From DATBRV01 sp036560145 (GTDB lineage Bacteria; Myxococcota_A; UBA9160; SMWR01): a stretch of 64,000 bases of DNA. The notes beneath the pieces are model-generated. The model saw only the letters and a program-made list of their open reading frames with translations, was not told the origin of the DNA and searched no databases. Position numbers and translations under genes: made by a program. Positions 33,595 through 41,026 of this stretch are shown one piece after another. The stretch lies in the NCBI GenBank assembly GCA_036560145.1, contig DATBRV010000062.1:1-64000 (forward strand), written 5' to 3'. Within the stretch, counting starts at the first letter, position 1; the number at the start of each line of letters is the position of its first letter.

Positions 33595-33633
33595 GCCGCG
33601 AATCTGGCGCGGCCCGGGCCGCCGGGCAAACGC

Positions 33634-34545
33634 TCAATTCGCATCCGCGCTTGCATGCGGCGCATCCGGCCGCGCGAGACGCTCCACCAGCCAGTCGCGC
33701 AGGGCGCTGATGCGGGGATCGGCGAGGCTCTCCGGGCGGCAGACGAAGTGATAGGTCGCGTCGGAGCGAAGCGTCTCCCGGAAGGGGCGGCAGAGGCGCT
33801 TCGCGCGCAGGCGCTGCCAGCACAGGATCGGCGTCGAGAGCGCGACCCCCTGGCCCGACTCGGCGGCGGCCAGCGCCAGGCTCGCGTGGTCGTAGCTGAC
33901 GCTGCGGCGAGGCGCCAGATCCGGGACGCCGGCGGCGCCCAGCCAGGCCGCCCAGGCGGTGGGCGTCTGGGCGACGTGGATCAGCGTATGGCCGGCGAGG
34001 TCGGCGGGCCGGCGCATCGGCGACTCGGCGGCCAGGCCCGGGCTGCAGACCGGGAAGAAGTCGAGATCGAGAATCGGCTCGCCGTGCAGGCCCGGCCAGG
34101 GGCCCTGGCCGAAGCGGATCGCCACGTCGACCGCGTCCTTCTCGAAGTCCGCATAGCGGAGCGTGGCCTCGATCTCGATCTCCAGGTCCGGATGCGCGCG
34201 CTCGAAGTCCGGCAGGTTCGGCACCAGCCAGCTCTCGCTGAAGGACTCGAGGGCGCTGATGCGCAGGGGCCTCGAGTGCGGCGCGAAGAGCTCCTGCGCG
34301 GCCTCGAGCCGCGCCAGTGCGGCGTCCGCGGCCTCGCGGTAGCGGCGCCCTTCGTCGGTGAGCGCGAGTCCGGGGTTCAGGCGGCGGAAGAGGGCGACCC
34401 CGAGATGCTCCTCCAGCGCCTGGATCTGACGGCTCAGCGCGGACGACGAGACGTGCAGCTCCGCGGCCGCGCGCTTGAAGCTGAGCGTGCGCGCGGCGCG
34501 CGAGAACGCGCGCAAGGACGAGGTGGAGGGAAGCTCTCGGGGCAT
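33634..34545 (-). CDS. LysR family regulator, GcvA-like
   Basis: The 303-residue protein has the LysR helix-turn-helix (LRAFSRAARTLSFKRAAAEL, SSSALSRQIQALEE, LFRR). Its effector domain has the GcvA-type DVAIRFGQGPWPGL and DFFPVCSPGLA motifs. It lies directly upstream of, and in the same direction as, the zinc alcohol dehydrogenase gene, and diverges from the arsenic operon. A role controlling the dehydrogenase is inferred from position only. Confidence 0.88.
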   Translation of the reverse strand: MPRELPSTSSLRAFSRAARTLSFKRAAAELHVSSSALSRQIQALEEHLGVALFRRLNPGLALTDEGRRYREAADAALARLEAAQELFAPHSRPLRISALESFSESWLVPNLPDFERAHPDLEIEIEATLRYADFEKDAVDVAIRFGQGPWPGLHGEPILDLDFFPVCSPGLAAESPMRRPADLAGHTLIHVAQTPTAWAAWLGAAGVPDLAPRRSVSYDHASLALAAAESGQGVALSTPILCWQRLRAKRLCRPFRETLRSDATYHFVCRPESLADPRISALRDWLVERLARPDAPHASADAN

Positions 34546-34627
34546 CGGTGACCGTGCGGGACTCGGCGCGAGGGGACTCTAGCGCGGGTCGCGCGCCTGC
34601 TCCGCTCGGCCCCTGGTGGGCTCTAGT

Positions 34628-34641
34628 GCATACGGATATGC
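34628..34641 (+). promoter_or_regulatory. candidate ArsR operator
   Basis: GCATA-CGGA-TATGC is a perfect inverted repeat 10 nt before the arsR ATG. It contains a TATGCT -10-like box (34637-34642), so repressor binding would block the promoter. The arms resemble those of the second ArsR operator in this window (12933-12952). No clear -35 is seen. Confidence 0.55.
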
Positions 34642-34651
34642 TGATTTCCGC

Positions 34652-35014
34652 ATGTCGGTCGCCGCGAACGTCGAGGTACGGCCCGTCTCGCAGCTCTTCA
34701 AGGCGCTGGGAGACGAGACGCGCCTGCGGATCGTCGCCCTGCTCGCGCAGCGCTCGCTCTGCGTCTGCCACATCCAGGAGGCGCTCGCTCTGTCGCAGCC
34801 GAATGCATCGCGGCAGCTCGGGATCCTCAAGGCGGCCGGGATCGTGGAGGATCGCCGCGAGGGAAGCTGGGTGTACTACTGCCTGGTCGCGCAGAAGGAT
34901 CGCGACCGGGGGCGCCAGCTCCGCCTGCTGGCCCGCGATTTCGCGAAGCGCGGCGCGCTTCGTCGCCACCTCGAGAAGCTGGTCAGGATCCGAGGGCCGC
35001 GGGCCTGCCGGTGA
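34652..35014 (+). CDS. arsR: arsenic-responsive ArsR repressor
   Basis: The 120-residue winged-helix protein has VSQLFKALGDETRLRIVALL, the metal-binding pair in SLCVCHIQEAL (CVC-type arsenite site), ASRQLGILKAAGIVEDRREG and a WVYYCL wing. An extra Cys lies near the C terminus (RACR). The ATG at 34652 starts the conserved region. An upstream in-frame GTG would include operator sequence. It heads arsR-aqpS-arsC with GTGA and ATGA overlaps. Confidence 0.9.
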   Translation: MSVAANVEVRPVSQLFKALGDETRLRIVALLAQRSLCVCHIQEALALSQPNASRQLGILKAAGIVEDRREGSWVYYCLVAQKDRDRGRQLRLLARDFAKRGALRRHLEKLVRIRGPRACR

Positions 35015-35718
35015 GGGAAGCTGCGGCCACCCGTCCCAGCTTGAGCCAGCGGGCCGCAGCCGAGGGGATTGGCACCGCCTTGCTCCTCGCCACGGTGGTT
35101 GGCTCCGGGATCATGGGCGAGCGGCTCTCGGCCGGGAACGTCGCGATCGCGCTGCTCGCGAATTCGCTGGCGACCGGCGCGGTGCTGGTTGCCCTGCTGC
35201 TCGCGTTCGCGTCGATTTCGGGCGCCCACCTGAATCCCGCGGTCACCCTCGTCAGCGCGCGCGAATCCGGGATGAGCCGGCGCGACGTGGCGGCCTATTT
35301 GTTCGCCCAGCTGGTCGGCGCGTTCGCGGGCGTCGCCGCCGCGCATCTCATGTTCGAGGCGCCGCTCTTCGCCCTGTCGACGCACGCGCGCGCGGGGGCG
35401 GCGCAGGGCTTCAGCGAGGTGGTCGCCACGTTCGGACTGGTCGCGGTGATCCAGGGCTGCTCGCGGACCCACGCGAGCCTGCTGCCCTTCGCGGTCGGCG
35501 CGTACATCAGCGCGGCGTACTGGTTCACGGCGTCCACGTCGTTCGCCAACCCCGCGGTCACGCTCGCGCGCGCCGTCACCGACACCTTCTCGGGGATCCG
35601 CCCCTCGGACGTCCCGCTCTTCCTGGTCGCCCAGCTGGCAGGGGCGGGGGCGGCGCTGGGGGTCTTCCGCTGGCTGCGGTCGGAGCCGCGCGTCACCGAC
35701 TCGCGAGAGCCCCGATGA
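35011..35718 (+). CDS. aqpS: aquaporin-type arsenite channel
   Basis: The 235-residue MIP channel has six helices and both NPA boxes (GAHLNPAVT and FANPAVT). Between arsR and arsC it matches the arsR-aqpS-arsC arrangement described in Sinorhizobium, where the channel lets arsenite made by ArsC flow out down its gradient instead of using an ArsB/Acr3 pump. No ArsB or Acr3 gene is present nearby. The GTG at 35011 overlaps the arsR stop. Confidence 0.88.
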   Translation: MREAAATRPSLSQRAAAEGIGTALLLATVVGSGIMGERLSAGNVAIALLANSLATGAVLVALLLAFASISGAHLNPAVTLVSARESGMSRRDVAAYLFAQLVGAFAGVAAAHLMFEAPLFALSTHARAGAAQGFSEVVATFGLVAVIQGCSRTHASLLPFAVGAYISAAYWFTASTSFANPAVTLARAVTDTFSGIRPSDVPLFLVAQLAGAGAALGVFRWLRSEPRVTDSREPR

Positions 35719-36119
35719 AGACGGTGATCTTCGCGTGCGTGCACAACGCGGGACGCTCGCAGATGGCGGCGGCCTTCTTCAACGAGCTGGCAAGTCCGCT
35801 GAAGGCTCGCGCCGAGTCCGCCGGGACGCAGCCCGGCGAGCGGGTGCACGACCCGGTCGTCGAGGTGATGCGTGAGGTCGGCATCGACCTCGCGGGCGCG
35901 CGGCCCCAGCTCCTCACGCCGGAGCTGACCGCCCGCGCAGCGCTCCTGATCACGATGGGATGCGGAGAAGCGTGTCCCCTCGTTCCGAGCCTGCTGCGCG
36001 CGGATTGGCCGCTGCCGGACCCGAAAGGAGAGCCGATCGAGCGGGTTCGCGAGATCCGGGACGAGATCCGGCGCCGGGTCGCGCAGCTCGTCGCGGAGCA
36101 GCGCTGGTCGGCGCGCTAG
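35715..36119 (+). CDS. arsC: arsenate reductase, low-molecular-weight phosphatase type
   Basis: The 134-residue protein has the P-loop CVHNAGRSQMA (CX5R), AESAGTQPG, MREVGIDLAGARPQLLTPEL and a CGEACPLVP segment with the resolving cysteines of thioredoxin-coupled ArsC. DWPLPDPKG is the late acidic motif. It reduces arsenate to arsenite. The ATG at 35715 overlaps the aqpS stop, and its own stop overlaps the convergent sigma factor stop at CTAG. Confidence 0.92.
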   Translation: MKTVIFACVHNAGRSQMAAAFFNELASPLKARAESAGTQPGERVHDPVVEVMREVGIDLAGARPQLLTPELTARAALLITMGCGEACPLVPSLLRADWPLPDPKGEPIERVREIRDEIRRRVAQLVAEQRWSAR

Positions 36120-37396
36120 TCGGAGGCGTGCCCCGATCGCGGCTCGGCGCGCAGCTCGGCGCGACGTCGTTGCAGGAAGCGGCGGACGGCGGGATCGCGC
36201 TCGAGGCCGATCGCGCGGTCGTATGCAGCGTCGGCCGCTGCGTTTTCTCCCGACCGCGCGAGCAGTCCCGCGCGCGCCGCCCACCAGGGCTGGTACTCGT
36301 CGATCCGCCGGTCGTTCGCAATCGCGTCGAGCGCCTCGAGGCCGGCGGCGGGGCCGCGCGTCTCGGCCACCGCGATGGCGCGGTTGATCGCCACCACCGG
36401 CGAGCCGGTCATCGCGAGCAGGGCGTCGTAGATGCACTCGATGGCGATCCAGTCCGCGGCGCCGCTTCGCCGGCGGACGACGTGCGCGGACTGGACCGCC
36501 GCTTCCAGCTGGTAGCGGCCGAGTCCAGGGATGGCGCTGGCGCGGGAGAGCAGCGCTTCGGCCTCCTCGATCAGCGCCGCGTCCCAGGCGGCGGGGTCCT
36601 GCTCCGCGAGCGGAACGTACTCGCCCTGCGGATCGCGCCGCGCGTCGCGCCGCGCCTGGGCGTGCAGCATCAGCGAGAGCAGGCCCAGCGCCTCGGGCGC
36701 GTCCGGCAGCAGCGAGACGACCAGGCGCGCCAGCCAGATGCCTTCCTCGGCGAGATTGCGACGGCGCGCGTCGGTGCCGGCCGGATCCGACCAGCCTTCC
36801 GCGAACGCGGCGTAGAGGGCCTCGAGCACGGCGTCGAGTCGCGCCGCGAGCTCCGCGGCCTCGGGCACCTGGAACGGGATCCCGGCGTCGCGGATCTTCC
36901 GCTTGGCGCGCACCAGCCGCTGGGCCATGCTGGCGGGCGACGTGAGGAACGCCGAGCCGACGGCGGCCGCGTCGAATCCCAGGATGGTCTGGAGGATCAG
37001 CGGCGCGCGCACCGCGGGATCGATCGCAGGGTGCGCGCAGGCGAACATCAGGGAGAGGCGCTCGTCGGGCGGCGGGGGCCCGCCGGCGGTCGCCGCCTCG
37101 ATCTCCTCGGCCATCAGCCGGAGATGGCTGCTGGCTTCTTGGGCGCTCTGGCGCCGCCGGCTCGCATCGATCCACTTGCGCCGCGCCACCGTGAGCAGCC
37201 ACGCCTCGGGCGTCCTGGGAACGCCACTGGCCGGCCAGTCGACGAGGGCGGAGGCGAAGGCCTCGGAGAGGGCGTCCTCCGCCGCGGCGACGTCACGCGT
37301 CCGCGAGGCCAGCAGCGCGACCAGCTTGCCGTAGCTGCGCCGCGCGACCGCCTCGGCAGCTTCGCGCGCCGAGGCCTCGTCGAGCGGACGGCTCAG
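36116..37396 (-). CDS. ECF42-type RNA polymerase sigma factor (DUF6596 extension)
   Basis: The 426-residue protein has sigma region 2 (RDVAAAEDALSEAFASAL, PEAWLLTVARRKWIDASRRR), region 4 (LTSPASMAQRLVRAKRKI) and a long helical C-terminal extension (DUF6596, TPR-like). This is the ECF42 layout, whose members occur beside DGPF/YCII proteins as here. No ATG, GTG or TTG lies before region 2. A CTG at 37396 overlaps the stop of the preceding gene as CTGA, the same geometry as the other coupled genes, and is taken as the start. No anti-sigma gene is visible. Confidence 0.85.
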   Translation of the reverse strand: MSRPLDEASAREAAEAVARRSYGKLVALLASRTRDVAAAEDALSEAFASALVDWPASGVPRTPEAWLLTVARRKWIDASRRRQSAQEASSHLRLMAEEIEAATAGGPPPPDERLSLMFACAHPAIDPAVRAPLILQTILGFDAAAVGSAFLTSPASMAQRLVRAKRKIRDAGIPFQVPEAAELAARLDAVLEALYAAFAEGWSDPAGTDARRRNLAEEGIWLARLVVSLLPDAPEALGLLSLMLHAQARRDARRDPQGEYVPLAEQDPAAWDAALIEEAEALLSRASAIPGLGRYQLEAAVQSAHVVRRRSGAADWIAIECIYDALLAMTGSPVVAINRAIAVAETRGPAAGLEALDAIANDRRIDEYQPWWAARAGLLARSGENAAADAAYDRAIGLERDPAVRRFLQRRRAELRAEPRSGHASD

Positions 37397-37755
37397 AAGT
37401 CGACCTGGATCTCGAAGCCCCCGAAGATCATGCGCTTCCCATCGAACGGCAGCTTCGTCGGGTCCATCATGCTCGCGAGCCGCGGATCCTTCATCACCGC
37501 GGCGTTCACGCGGTCGCGATGCTTGCGGGACTTGTAGACGATCCAGGAGAACCAGACGACCTCGTTCTTCTCGAGCTTGACGCTCTGCGGGAACGAGGTG
37601 GATTTGCCGGGCTTCACGTCCTCGGCCATGCACTCGCGGTATTCGAGCGCGCCGTGATCGCGCCACACCTTGCCTGCCTTGCGCGCCATGCGGCGATAGG
37701 CCGCGGCGTTCTTCTTCGGGATCGGAAGCACGAAGCCATCCACGTAGCGGGCCAT
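37393..37755 (-). CDS. DUF1428 family protein
   Basis: The 120-residue protein shows the DUF1428 ferredoxin-like dimeric barrel: MARYVDGFVLPIPKKN, YRECMAEDV, VVWFSWIVYKSRKHRD and a final RMIFGGFEIQVDF. Function is unknown. Members often co-occur with DGPF proteins and ECF sigma genes. It lies 4 nt downstream of the SRPBCC gene and is coupled to the sigma gene by the CTGA overlap. Confidence 0.88.
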   Translation of the reverse strand: MARYVDGFVLPIPKKNAAAYRRMARKAGKVWRDHGALEYRECMAEDVKPGKSTSFPQSVKLEKNEVVWFSWIVYKSRKHRDRVNAAVMKDPRLASMMDPTKLPFDGKRMIFGGFEIQVDF

Positions 37756-37759
37756 TTCG

Positions 37760-38299
37760 TCAGCTCCTCGTCGTTTCGGACTCGGCCACGGTCTTCAGCG
37801 CCGCCAGACCATTCTCGAACGGAACTCCCACCATCTCGTCCATGCTCATCAGCAGCGAGAAGGCCTTGCCCATGAAGTTCCGGGTTCCCTCCATGCGCCA
37901 GGTCACGCGGGTGCCCGTTCCGGCGGGCGCCAGCAGGAACAGGATCCGATTCGTCGCCTGCATGGGCGTCAGGAACTCGAGCTTCATCTCGACTTCCCGG
38001 TCGGGCTCGACCCCGGTGACGGTCAGGCTGCCCTTGCCCATCTCCGGGCCTTCCCAGGACGAGCGGGCGCCGACGCCGGACTCGGGGCCGTCGTAGACGA
38101 TCTCCAGCTTCGGATCCATCTTGGCCCAGGGCGACCACGCGTCCATGGCGCGCAGGTTCTGGATGTGGGCGATCACGATCCCGGCCGGCGCCTGGACCAC
38201 GGTGGAGCGCTCGATCGCGAACGTCGCCGGCTGCATCGCGATCACGGCGATCAGGATCGCGAGGGCGGCGGCGAGTCCCAGGGTGATCTTCTTGAACAT
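37760..38299 (-). CDS. SRPBCC superfamily lipid-binding-like protein
   Basis: The 179-residue protein begins with an N-terminal hydrophobic anchor (ITLGLAAALAILIAVIAM). A START-like SRPBCC domain follows, with STVVQAPAGIVIAHIQNL, WSPWAKMDP and a long C-terminal helix (GKAFSLLMSMDEMVG). This is the polyketide cyclase/AHSA1 type of fold, probably facing the periplasm and binding a hydrophobic ligand. It belongs to the sigma factor operon, 19 nt after the DGPF gene. Confidence 0.85.
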   Translation of the reverse strand: MFKKITLGLAAALAILIAVIAMQPATFAIERSTVVQAPAGIVIAHIQNLRAMDAWSPWAKMDPKLEIVYDGPESGVGARSSWEGPEMGKGSLTVTGVEPDREVEMKLEFLTPMQATNRILFLLAPAGTGTRVTWRMEGTRNFMGKAFSLLMSMDEMVGVPFENGLAALKTVAESETTRS

Positions 38300-38318
38300 G
38301 GCGTCACGATCTCCTGGC

Positions 38319-38654
38319 TCAGGTGGGCCAGATCGGGCGGACCTCGACGGTGCCGCGGCTGGCGCTCGGACAGCGGGCGGCCCAGGCGAGGGCGCTGTCC
38401 AGATCCGGAACCTCGATCATGTGGAACCCGCCGAGCTGTTCCTTGGCCTCGGCATAGGGGCCGTCGACCACGTGCGTCTTGCCGCCCGCCACGCGCACGC
38501 TGGTGGTCGACGAGACCGCTCGCAGGCGCTCCCCCGCGAGGTAGATCCCGGCCTTCTTCATGGCTTCGACGTAGGCGCCGCAGTGGGGCATCCGCTCGTC
38601 CATCTTCTCGACGCGCTCGGCGTCGTCTTCGTAGATCAGCAGCAGGAACTTCAT
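38319..38654 (-). CDS. DGPF/YCII-related protein
   Basis: The 111-residue protein has the opening MKFLLLIYEDD, a central VVDGPYAEAKEQLGGFHMIE with the DGPY/F signature, and the C-terminal WAARCPSASRGTVEVRP. DGPF proteins are the conserved partners of ECF42 sigma factors and may form a sensor or signal modifier. It lies two genes upstream of DUF1428 in the same operon. Confidence 0.92.
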   Translation of the reverse strand: MKFLLLIYEDDAERVEKMDERMPHCGAYVEAMKKAGIYLAGERLRAVSSTTSVRVAGGKTHVVDGPYAEAKEQLGGFHMIEVPDLDSALAWAARCPSASRGTVEVRPIWPT

Positions 38655-38675
38655 GCGGGTCTCCTTCAGGGGCGG

Positions 38676-38972
38676 CTAGCCGCCGGCCACGGCGCCCAGG
38701 ATCCGGAACGGCTCGGCGCCCGCCGCCACCGCATCCGGCAGCGGCGCGTCCGGAAGATCGTTCGAGAGATCCTGATGGCAGGCGAAGAAGCGCACGTAGG
38801 CCCGCCGCCGCTGCGTGACGTGATCGCGAATCGTCCCGCGCAGCATGGGATAGCCCGCCTCCAGCGCGTCGAGCAGCGAGCGCTGGGTCGCCGGGCCAGC
38901 GACCTCGAGCCGCACCTCGCCCTGGATGCGCGCCAGCGTCCGCAGATGCTCCGGCAGCGCGACCCGGATCAT
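38676..38972 (-). CDS. MoaD/ThiS-like ubiquitin-fold protein
   Basis: The 98-residue protein reads like a MoaD family member: MIRVALPEHLRTLA, VRLEVAGPATQRSLLDALEAGYP, a YVRFFACHQDLS strand, and a C-terminal ILGAVAGG ending in the double glycine that is adenylated or thiocarboxylated in the family. The ATG forms an ATGA overlap with the stop of the BNR-repeat gene. A sulfur-carrier role is possible but no partner activating enzyme is nearby. Confidence 0.78.
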   Translation of the reverse strand: MIRVALPEHLRTLARIQGEVRLEVAGPATQRSLLDALEAGYPMLRGTIRDHVTQRRRAYVRFFACHQDLSNDLPDAPLPDAVAAGAEPFRILGAVAGG

Positions 38973-40081
38973 GGCAGCGTCTGCACTTCCACGGAGAGCA
39001 CGGGCGGAAGGTCCCGGACGATCGGGGCCCAACGGTCTCCGGCATCCGCCGAGGCATACACCTGCCCGCCGCTGGTGCCGAAGTAGATGCCGCAGGGATC
39101 CAGCGAGTCGACGGCGGTCGCGTCGCGCAGCACGTTGAGGTAGCAGTCGCGCTGGGGAAGGCCCTGCGTGAGCGCCTCCCATTCATTGCCGCCCGTCCGG
39201 CTGCGATACACGCGCAGCTTCCCGTCCGGCGGATAGTGCTCCGAGTCGCTCTTGATGGGCACCACGTAGATCGTGTCCGGCTCGTGTGCGTGCACCTCGA
39301 TCGGGAATCCGAAGTCGCTCGGCAGGTTGCCGCTCACCTCGCGCCAGTTGTCGCCGGCGTCGTCGCTGCGCATCACGTCCCAATGCTTCTGCATGAAGAG
39401 CACGTTGGGGCGCGACGGGTGCATGGCGATGCGGTGGACGCAGTGGCCGACCTCGGCGGTCGGATTCGGGATCTGCTCGGAGCGCAACCCGCGGTTGATG
39501 GCTCGCCAGCTGGCGCCGCCGTCGTCGGTCCGGAAGGCTCCCGCTGACGAGATGGCGACGAAGATCCGGCCGGGATCGCTCGGGTCGAGCACGATCGTGT
39601 GCAGACACATCCCGCCCGCGCCCGGCTGCCAGGCGGAGCCAGAGCAGGCGCGCAGCCCGGGCAGTTCCTGCCAGGAGCGCGCGCCATCGCTCGAGCGGAA
39701 GAGCGCGGCGTCCTCGACGCCGGCGTAGACCAGATCGGGATCCGCGAGCGAGGGCTCGAGATGCCAGACGCGCGCGAAGGCCCAGGGGTGCGGCGTGCCG
39801 TCGTACCAGAGGTGCGTGCCCGGATCGCCCTGGTACGCGAACTGGTTGCCCATCGGCTCCCAGGTCCTGCCGCCGTCGTTCGAGCGCTGGATCAGCTGCC
39901 CGAACCAGCTGGTGGACTGCGACGCGTAGAGCCGATCCGGATCGACCGGGGAGCCCTTCAGGTGGTAGATCTCCCAGCCCCCGAAGAGGGGGCCGCTCAC
40001 GTCCCAGCGCGCGCGCTTTCCGTCCGAGCTGAGGACGAAGGCGCCCTTGCGCGTGCCGACCAGTACCCGGACACCGCTCAT
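38969..40081 (-). CDS. BNR/sialidase-like beta-propeller protein
   Basis: The 370-residue protein starts VLVGTRKGAFVLSSDGKRARW and contains several Asp-box loops (SNDGGRTWEPMG, SSDGARSWQEL, TDDGGASWRAI, SDDAGDNWREV, SADAGDRWAPI), the mark of sialidase or Ycf48-like propellers. It has no signal peptide and no sialidase arginine triad that I can place, so it is probably a structural or binding propeller. It is paired with the MoaD-like gene by ATGA overlap and is the first gene of the sigma factor operon. Confidence 0.82.
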   Translation of the reverse strand: MSGVRVLVGTRKGAFVLSSDGKRARWDVSGPLFGGWEIYHLKGSPVDPDRLYASQSTSWFGQLIQRSNDGGRTWEPMGNQFAYQGDPGTHLWYDGTPHPWAFARVWHLEPSLADPDLVYAGVEDAALFRSSDGARSWQELPGLRACSGSAWQPGAGGMCLHTIVLDPSDPGRIFVAISSAGAFRTDDGGASWRAINRGLRSEQIPNPTAEVGHCVHRIAMHPSRPNVLFMQKHWDVMRSDDAGDNWREVSGNLPSDFGFPIEVHAHEPDTIYVVPIKSDSEHYPPDGKLRVYRSRTGGNEWEALTQGLPQRDCYLNVLRDATAVDSLDPCGIYFGTSGGQVYASADAGDRWAPIVRDLPPVLSVEVQTLP

Positions 40082-40278
40082 TCCGGCTTCCTCCCTGGGT
40101 GCCTGGGAATTCTCGCGCTTCTGGTCCGCGCGCGGCACTCCGACCTCTTGACGTTCGAGCCGGGCGGCAATCGACAGGGCGGTAGCGATCGGATACCACC
40201 GGGGCGAATGGTGCGCCAGATCACAGAGCGAAGTCCGCGCTGGGTCGTAGCATCGCGGACACGCATGGAGGTGGGTGG

Positions 40279-40554
40279 ATGAGGGGCTTTGGGACCATCG
40301 GGAAGATCGGAGCGCTGACGGGATCCGTGATCCTGTTGCTGACGGCCTCGGGCTGCGCGACCAGCGGCGACGTGTCGACGGCGCGTTCGGAGGCGAGCGA
40401 GGCGCTCCGGGTCGCGAACGAGGCGAACCAGAAGGCGACGGCCGCGGCCGCGGACGCCGCCGCCGCACGCGCGGCGGCCGACGCTGCCGCACAGGAGGCA
40501 CGGAGGGCCAGCGAGAAGTCCGACCGGATCTTTCAGCGGACGCTCCAGAAGTAG
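40279..40554 (+). CDS. Lpp-like alanine-zipper lipoprotein
   Basis: The 91-residue protein has a lipoprotein signal with lipobox TASGC (Cys about 26). A 50-residue heptad-like helix rich in alanine follows (ARSEASEALRVANEANQKAT, then AAADAAAARAAADAA), as in Lpp/alanine-zipper proteins. It should trimerise and tie the outer membrane to the wall or fill the periplasm. The C terminus is RTLQK, ending in lysine as in Braun lipoprotein. An L,D-transpeptidase gene follows. Confidence 0.8.
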   Translation: MRGFGTIGKIGALTGSVILLLTASGCATSGDVSTARSEASEALRVANEANQKATAAAADAAAARAAADAAAQEARRASEKSDRIFQRTLQK

Positions 40555-40621
40555 CCCCGCGGCTCCCGCGGCGATCCCCGAGGAGCTGCGCGAGCCGACG
40601 CCAAGGGCCGACTTCGTCCTC

Positions 40622-41026
40622 GTGCTGAAGGGCCCGCGCCGCATGTTGCTGCTGCGCGGCGACCGCGTGCTGCGGGACTACCCGATCTCGCTCGGGAAGA
40701 ACCCGACGGGACCGAAGCGGCGCCAGGGGGACGGTCGCACGCCCGAGGGCCGCTACCGGCTCGACGCGCGGAGCCAGCACAGCCGGTTCCATCGCTCGAT
40801 CCGCATCTCGTACCCCAACGAGAGCGATCTCGAGTTCGCGCGGCGCGCCGGCATCGCCCCGGGCGGGGGCGTCCTGATCCATGGGCTCCCGAACCCCGGA
40901 AGCTGGGTGGGCGAGGAGCACCTCGGCTTCGACTGGACGGATGGCTGCATCGGAGTGACCGACGACGAGATTCGAGAGATCTGGGAGCTCGTCGATGACG
41001 GGACGCCGATCGAGATCCGTCCGTAA
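40622..41026 (+). CDS. L,D-transpeptidase (YkuD/YafK-like), leaderless
   Basis: The YkuD domain of 134 residues has VLIHGLPNPGS and the catalytic WTDGCIGVTDDEIREIWELV with cysteine and the upstream histidine. It should form or cut peptidoglycan crosslinks or attach Lpp. The first in-frame start is GTG 40622, inside the first strand of the domain, so no signal peptide is encoded. The frame stays open upstream to the end of the lipoprotein gene (ADFVLVLK). An unusual start or a frameshift may hide the true N terminus. Confidence 0.75.
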   Translation: MLKGPRRMLLLRGDRVLRDYPISLGKNPTGPKRRQGDGRTPEGRYRLDARSQHSRFHRSIRISYPNESDLEFARRAGIAPGGGVLIHGLPNPGSWVGEEHLGFDWTDGCIGVTDDEIREIWELVDDGTPIEIRP

